A stretch of 9,526 bases of DNA from Bordetella parapertussis (GTDB taxonomy: Bacteria; Pseudomonadota; Gammaproteobacteria; Burkholderiales; Burkholderiaceae_C), in assembly GCA_945878355.1 (NCBI GenBank), contig CAMCTC010000153.1, positions 1 to 9,526 of the forward strand, given 5' to 3'. Positions 6,628 through 9,526 of this stretch are shown one piece after another. The translations under genes were made by a program, and so were the position numbers. The notes under the pieces were generated by a model. That model was given only the letters and a program-made list of their open reading frames with translations. It was not told the DNA's origin and ran no database searches. Within the stretch, counting starts at the first letter, position 1. Every line of letters starts with the position of its first letter.

Positions 6628-7058
6628 TCGGCCTTGTCGGGCATCCGCGACTCTCGGGTCTGCAGCGCATAACGCGGCGTGTCGACAAAGTCGCCCAGCC
6701 AGGGCATGGCTGAGCGGCACCAGAGTTGCTGGCGCGGCGGCAGTTCGGCGCGCTGGCGCGCAGTGCCCACGCGCAACGAGTAGGTGTTCGCGTTCTCGAC
6801 GTTGCCGCCGTGGATCGAGGTGCCGCATTCGGGGCAGAAGGACAGCGCGCGCGGGTTGCCGTTCTCGCCCTTCTTCACGAAGACCTTGAGCTGACCGGCG
6901 AGCAGCCGGAAATTGCCAGCAGGGACTGGCACACCGACCCGGAATGCCGAGGCCGAGTGGATCTGGCAGTCGGTGCAGTGGCAAATGCCCACCCGCGCCG
7001 GGTCGATCAGCGCTTCATAGCGGATGTGCCCGCACAGGCATGCGCCGTCGATCTTCAT
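6615..7058 (-). CDS. GFA-family (Mss4-like) zinc-binding protein
   Basis: The product is 147 residues from the ATG at 7058, or 153 from the ATG at 7076. The family (glutathione-dependent formaldehyde-activating enzyme/centromere protein V type) has a zinc-carrying Mss4-like fold; many members are annotated from Gfa, which was proposed to speed adduct formation between glutathione and formaldehyde, but most have no proven activity. The zinc-binding cysteines are Cys7-x-Cys9 (CLCG), Cys26-x-Cys28-x2-Cys31 (CHCTDC) and Cys75-x2-Cys78 (CPECG). The AFRVGVPVPAGNFRLLAG block and the VGTARQRAELPP/WCRSAMPW tail are typical. I prefer 7058 because family members usually begin MKIDG and a GAG precedes it, but 7076, four bases after the upstream dioxygenase stop, is also possible. 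It is downstream of and very probably cotranscribed with the TauD-type gene, so it could deal with an aldehyde released by that enzyme; this is inference. Confidence 0.88.
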   Translation of the reverse strand: MKIDGACLCGHIRYEALIDPARVGICHCTDCQIHSASAFRVGVPVPAGNFRLLAGQLKVFVKKGENGNPRALSFCPECGTSIHGGNVENANTYSLRVGTARQRAELPPRQQLWCRSAMPWLGDFVDTPRYALQTRESRMPDKADKPG

Positions 7059-7080
7059 CAAGGTTTTCTCGACCATGGCT

Positions 7081-8034
7081 TCAGGCTGCTGTCGGGGTAG
7101 CCTGGGCGGCCAGCAGATCGCGCATCGCGGCCGCGCGGTCCAGCGTGGGGCGGACATTCTTCGACCAGGCGGCGACGCGGTGCAGCCGTCGGAACTGATT
7201 GCCCAGGTCGCCCGACACGCCGTAATGGGCGGTGCCGAAGTTGTCCCAGATCGCGATGTCGCCCTTCTTCCACTGGTGGCGAACCTGCAGCTCGGGCGTG
7301 CGCGGCAACTCGTTGGCGATGCGCATCACCAGATCGCTCAGGTCTGTGCTGTAGTCGTGCACGCGCTTGACGTAGCCGTTGCCGACGAACAGGCACAGCT
7401 TGCCGGTGACCGGGTGGTTGACCACCGCTGGATGCGTGGTGTTCTCGGCCGCTTTCATGACCTTCTCGACGAACGCCGGGTTGATGTTGTAGTCGTGCCG
7501 CAGCGTCATGTACAGCAGGTCGTGGTCGATGTCGAGATTCAGGAACAGCAGCTTGAGCGCGAAAGGCAGGCGCTCGTAAGCCGCCGTGGCGCTGGACCAC
7601 ATGGTGTCGGCACCGAAAGGCACTTCGTCGGCCTGCAGCACCGCGGCCACGTTGGGGTGAACGCGGCCGGTCACGTCGTGATGCCAGACATCGGTGCCGT
7701 TCTTGACGCTCGTGGTGGGCTTTTTCTGGATCAGCAGCACCTCGGGGTGGCCCTCGGCCGCCAGCGTCTTGCCAAAGGTGTGGAGCTCCAGTTCCTCGGC
7801 GAAGCAGCGCGCCAGCGCCTTGTGCTGGTCGTGGTCCAGGTGCTGCTGTGGCGCGAACAGCACGCCGTTGCGCCACAGCGCGGTGCGCAGATCGGCGGCG
7901 ATCTCGTCGTTCAGCTTGGACAGGTGCAGCCCCTCGATGGTGCCGCCGATTGTTGGCGTGCAGGGCACAACGCGAAAGTGCTTGTACTCCTGTGGCATCG
8001 CGCGGGCCTGGGCCGGGGACATGGGCGAATTCAT
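7081..8034 (-). CDS. TauD-type Fe(II)/2-oxoglutarate dioxygenase (classical taurine/2,4-D clade)
   Basis: The product is 317 residues, close to the length usual for TauD/TfdA. It oxidises a substrate next to a sulfonate, sulfate ester, ether or similar group while turning 2-oxoglutarate into succinate; alkyl sulfatase-type (AtsK) and TfdA activities belong to the same superfamily. The iron ligands are His118-x-Asp120 in WHHDVTG and distal His270 in NFGTAHYG; Arg282 and Arg286 in FRRLHRV correspond to the TauD RRIMHR arginines. The N-terminal IGGTIEGLHLSKLND and NGVLFAPQQ segments are also family-typical. The ATG at 8034 has AGGAG (plus-strand 8040-8044), five bases upstream, which decides the start over a long upstream frame extension. 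It is only distantly related to the tandem pair at 1840-4066. It is divergent from the LysR gene, the usual layout for a regulator and its target. The substrate cannot be fixed. Confidence 0.93.
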   Translation of the reverse strand: MNSPMSPAQARAMPQEYKHFRVVPCTPTIGGTIEGLHLSKLNDEIAADLRTALWRNGVLFAPQQHLDHDQHKALARCFAEELELHTFGKTLAAEGHPEVLLIQKKPTTSVKNGTDVWHHDVTGRVHPNVAAVLQADEVPFGADTMWSSATAAYERLPFALKLLFLNLDIDHDLLYMTLRHDYNINPAFVEKVMKAAENTTHPAVVNHPVTGKLCLFVGNGYVKRVHDYSTDLSDLVMRIANELPRTPELQVRHQWKKGDIAIWDNFGTAHYGVSGDLGNQFRRLHRVAAWSKNVRPTLDRAAAMRDLLAAQATPTAA

Positions 8035-8087
8035 GGCATCTCCTGGGTGGTGGCGTGGCCTCGCAGGCCGCCGGAGATTGTCACGCT

Positions 8088-8106
8088 GTGGCCCGACGTC
8101 GGCCAC
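8088..8106. promoter_or_regulatory. Near-palindrome flanked by GAGATTGT direct repeats
   Basis: CCGACGTCGG (8093-8102) is a perfect 10-bp palindrome extended by GTGG on the left and CCAC on the right with one extra C. The direct repeats GAGATTGT (8074-8081 and 8108-8115) lie on either side, 34 bp apart start to start, close to an integral number of helical turns. It could be an operator or the leader hairpin of the dioxygenase mRNA. Confidence 0.3.
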
Positions 8107-8125
8107 TGAGATTGTTGGACGAGTC

Positions 8126-8143
8126 CATAGCTGTTTGGCTATG
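8126..8143. promoter_or_regulatory. Candidate LysR-type operator: CATAGC-N6-GCTATG
   Basis: The arms CATAGC and GCTATG are perfect inverted repeats with six bases between them. LysR-type regulators usually bind interrupted palindromes of the T-N11-A kind placed in the divergent promoter; here the spacing between the inner T of the left arm and the A of the right arm is 12, one more than the consensus. The site is 58 bp upstream of the regulator ATG and 92 bp upstream of the dioxygenase ATG, a sensible position for control of both. Confidence 0.5.
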
Positions 8144-8200
8144 CTCAAGGAGAGATGGAGTCTTATTTTCCATAACCAGAAGCACAGCCAAGGTCCACGA

Positions 8201-9160
8201 ATGACTGCCAAGCAATTTTTCTCACGCGACCTCAAGCTGCGCCACCTGCGCTTGCTGGTGGCCATAGACGACGCACGCCAGCTCAGCCGGGTTGCGCGGC
8301 TGATGCACATCACCCAGCCTTCGGTGTCCAAGACGCTGGCCGAGATCGAGGCGTCGATAGGCGCTAGGCTGTTCGAACGCCTGCCGCAGGGCTTGTTGCC
8401 CACGCCGCTGGGTGCGGCGATGGTCCGCTCGGCGCGAGACGTGCTGGCTGAGCTCGACCGGGCTGGCGCCGAGCTCGAGCAGATCAGCCGTGGCCAGTCT
8501 CGCTCGCTGCTGATCGGCGCGATGCCGAGCGCCGCGCTGTCTATCCTGGCGCCTGCGCTGGCAATCCTGCAACAGGCCGACCCCGAACTGGCGCTGCGCG
8601 TCAGCGAGGGTGTCACCGAGGACTTGCTGGTTCAGTTGCAAGCCGGGCGGCTGCACGCGGTGCTGGGCGCGCGCTTGCGGCGGGCGCTGCTCGACGGCGT
8701 GGTCGCGCATCCGCTCTACGACGATCCGCTGGTCTTCGTGGCCGGGCCCGGCCATCCCGCCGCGCTGCGCGAGGCCATGGACTGGGACGAGCTGGCGGGC
8801 TTTGCCTGGATCCTGACGCCGCCGGCGCACCCGCTGCGTGCCGGTTTCGAGCGTGCGCTGCGCGATAAGGGCATGGCGATGCCGCGCCAGGTGATCGACT
8901 CGTCGATGATGGACTTGACCATCGGCCTCGTCGCTGCGGGCAAGGTGCTGGCGCTCACCGCAAGGCGCCAGGCCGATTACCTGCAAGGGCTGGGGCTGGT
9001 GCGCATCGTCGCAGCGGCACATGCCGAGCGGCTGGGCCTGGATCTCAAGGTCGCGCTTTTCACGGCCTCAGTCGCCGGACCCCAAGCGGAGATCGGGCTG
9101 CTGCTGGACTGCTTGGCACAGGTGTTGGGCAGCCCTAAAGCGGCGAATGAAGAAGTTTAA
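8201..9160 (+). CDS. LysR-type transcriptional regulator
   Basis: The product is 319 residues, standard for the family. The N-terminal winged helix-turn-helix spans ~10-70: LKLRHLRLLVAIDDARQLSRVAR, then the recognition helix QPSVSKTLAEIEASIGARLFERLP and TPLG at the end of the domain. A linker helix (~75-97) follows. The effector domain starts at LLIGAMPSAALSILAPAL (~103) and includes VSEGVTEDLLVQLQAGRLHAVLG, DPLVFVAGPGHP and AAGKVLALT blocks. The ATG at 8201 follows AAGG at 8190-8193 and begins just before the HTH, so upstream frame extension is rejected. The gene is divergent from the TauD-type dioxygenase and probably controls it, and perhaps itself, through the palindrome at 8126-8143; the effector is unknown. 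The sequence after the stop turns abruptly AT-rich. Confidence 0.95.
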   Translation: MTAKQFFSRDLKLRHLRLLVAIDDARQLSRVARLMHITQPSVSKTLAEIEASIGARLFERLPQGLLPTPLGAAMVRSARDVLAELDRAGAELEQISRGQSRSLLIGAMPSAALSILAPALAILQQADPELALRVSEGVTEDLLVQLQAGRLHAVLGARLRRALLDGVVAHPLYDDPLVFVAGPGHPAALREAMDWDELAGFAWILTPPAHPLRAGFERALRDKGMAMPRQVIDSSMMDLTIGLVAAGKVLALTARRQADYLQGLGLVRIVAAAHAERLGLDLKVALFTASVAGPQAEIGLLLDCLAQVLGSPKAANEEV

Positions 9161-9381
9161 TCACTTAACTCAATATAGTTATTTTAATAATAAAATTTTT
9201 TCGTTAAAATCCATTTTAATGATGGGAATATTTTAAATGAGCTAAAGTGTTAAAAGTCTGACTTGATTAGAAACATGCCTAAGCCAAGCTTAGAACAAGG
9301 CGAAGGGAAAGGATTTTTGCGACGAATTTGGCCCCCAAACAGCACCTCCACTGCCAATTTCTACCCATCGGCTAAGAAATA
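9161..9381. other. AT-rich noncoding tail with repeated ATTTTAA words
   Basis: Base composition changes sharply right after the LysR stop. ATTTTAA occurs at 9181-9187, 9213-9219 and 9230-9236, and its complement TTAAAAT at 9204-9210, allowing several alternative hairpins; CCAT/ATGG (9211-9214 with 9222-9225) can extend one of them. A further small hairpin is CTAAGC-CAA-GCTTAG at 9279-9293. I see no gene, tRNA or long coding frame here. The composition suggests foreign DNA or the edge of a mobile element. Confidence 0.6.
9181..9201 (+). terminator. A/T-only hairpin with T-run after the LysR gene
   Basis: ATTTTA (9181-9186), an ATAA loop and TAAAAT (9191-9196) are followed by five further T residues (9197-9201). 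The layout is stem, loop and U-tract, but the stem is six A-T pairs and would be weak. It lies 21 bp after the stop codon of the regulator. A role as a terminator is possible but not compelling. Confidence 0.25.
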
Positions 9382-9526
9382 GGACTTACGCAAACCGAAC
9401 TCAGCTAGCGCTCAGTTCGGACTTTTGTAGCTGATTTATACGATAGACATTTGGACAGATGGCTTCATGAGTTCTTGCCTCATGTAAGCCGACAGCATCC
9501 CTTTTTTAACGCTGTAAATATTGCTT
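9382..9526. mobile_element. Possible end of an insertion sequence entering from the right edge
   Basis: GGACTTACGCAAA at 9382-9394 resembles terminal inverted-repeat sequences of bacterial insertion sequences as I remember them. Next comes a hairpin, CCGAACT (9395-9401) with AGTTCGG (9414-9420), extended by AGC/GCT across one mismatch around a TAGC loop, then ACTTTTG. On the - strand a frame is open from the window edge to a TAA at 9436-9438 (29 residues, ending ELMKPSVQMSIV), which could be a transposase C-terminus. I recognise no transposase family, and the rest of the element is outside the window. Confidence 0.3.

Larger units (their letters stand above)
8035..8200. promoter_or_regulatory. 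Divergent promoter region between TauD-type dioxygenase and LysR gene
   Basis: This 166-bp noncoding gap must carry the promoters of both divergent genes. The half nearest the dioxygenase is GC-rich; the half nearest the regulator (8111-8200) is visibly richer in A and T, as expected of promoter DNA. It contains an 18-bp interrupted palindrome (8126-8143), a near-palindrome (8088-8106) and the direct repeat GAGATTGT at 8074-8081 and 8108-8115. TTGGAC at 8115-8120 and TATGCT at 8140-8145 could be -35 and -10 elements for the regulator, with a long 19-base spacer; I hold that assignment weakly. Confidence 0.6.

Noticed and set aside
5105..6688. 527-codon open frame on the - strand opposite the FAD protein gene
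   Set aside because: The + strand frame contains both Rossmann motifs and the family blocks; the antisense frame shows only codon-bias residue patterns.
7024..8109. 361-codon open frame on the + strand opposite the TauD-type dioxygenase
   Set aside because: The - strand frame has the complete HxD...H iron site and a good ribosome site; the + frame is the antisense shadow and runs across two genes.
8035..8616. Upstream extension of the TauD-type frame across the LysR gene
   Set aside because: The ATG at 8034 has a good AGGAG, and TauD homology starts there; the extension runs antisense to the helix-turn-helix region.
9279..9368. 29-codon frame on the - strand (starting MGRNWQWRCC) in the AT-rich tail
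   Set aside because: It is too short, has no ribosome site or motif and could be a fragment or chance; I could not link it to the frame at 9436-9525.

Overview
The window is a GC-rich (apart from its last ~370 bases), densely coding stretch that fits a betaproteobacterium of the order Burkholderiales. The strongest clue is an orphan periplasmic solute-binding protein of the Bug/TctC type, a family greatly expanded in that group. The very high third-position GC, which produces many long spurious antisense frames, agrees. No rRNA, tRNA or CRISPR is visible, and species cannot be fixed from the sequence alone.

Left block, + strand, 1-6592: six genes in the same direction with short gaps (19-53 bp), probably one operon. 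They are (1) the C-terminal two thirds of a CYP153-type cytochrome P450, cut by the window edge; (2) a nitroreductase-family flavoprotein; (3) and (4) two tandem paralogous TauD/TfdA-family Fe(II)/2-oxoglutarate dioxygenases; (5) a Bug/TctC periplasmic binding protein; (6) a two-Rossmann FAD/NAD(P)-binding protein of the YdhS-like (NAD_binding_9) type. The content suggests oxidative breakdown of an imported organic acid, hydrocarbon-derived or sulfonated compound, but the substrate cannot be read from the sequence.

Right block, 6615-9160: a convergent - strand pair, a classical TauD-type dioxygenase followed by a GFA-family zinc protein, is divergent from a LysR-type regulator on the + strand. 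The 166-bp divergent region holds a perfect 18-bp interrupted palindrome, a second near-palindrome and an 8-bp direct repeat, the layout expected of a LysR-controlled divergent promoter.

Right edge, 9161-9526: composition switches abruptly to AT-rich noncoding DNA with repeated ATTTTAA words and A/T-only hairpins. It ends in what may be the terminus of an insertion sequence entering from the right.

The less obvious features are a hairpin-rich repeat read in frame as the N-terminus of the second tandem dioxygenase, and two mini-ORFs (949-993 and 5115-5171) that each end in an ATGA overlap with the start of the next gene, both genes having poor Shine-Dalgarno sequences. The collection of three Fe/2OG oxygenases, a P450 and two flavoproteins around one transporter component is not a pathway I can name. 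It is the best candidate here for an uncharacterised catabolic system, but every member belongs to a known enzyme family.
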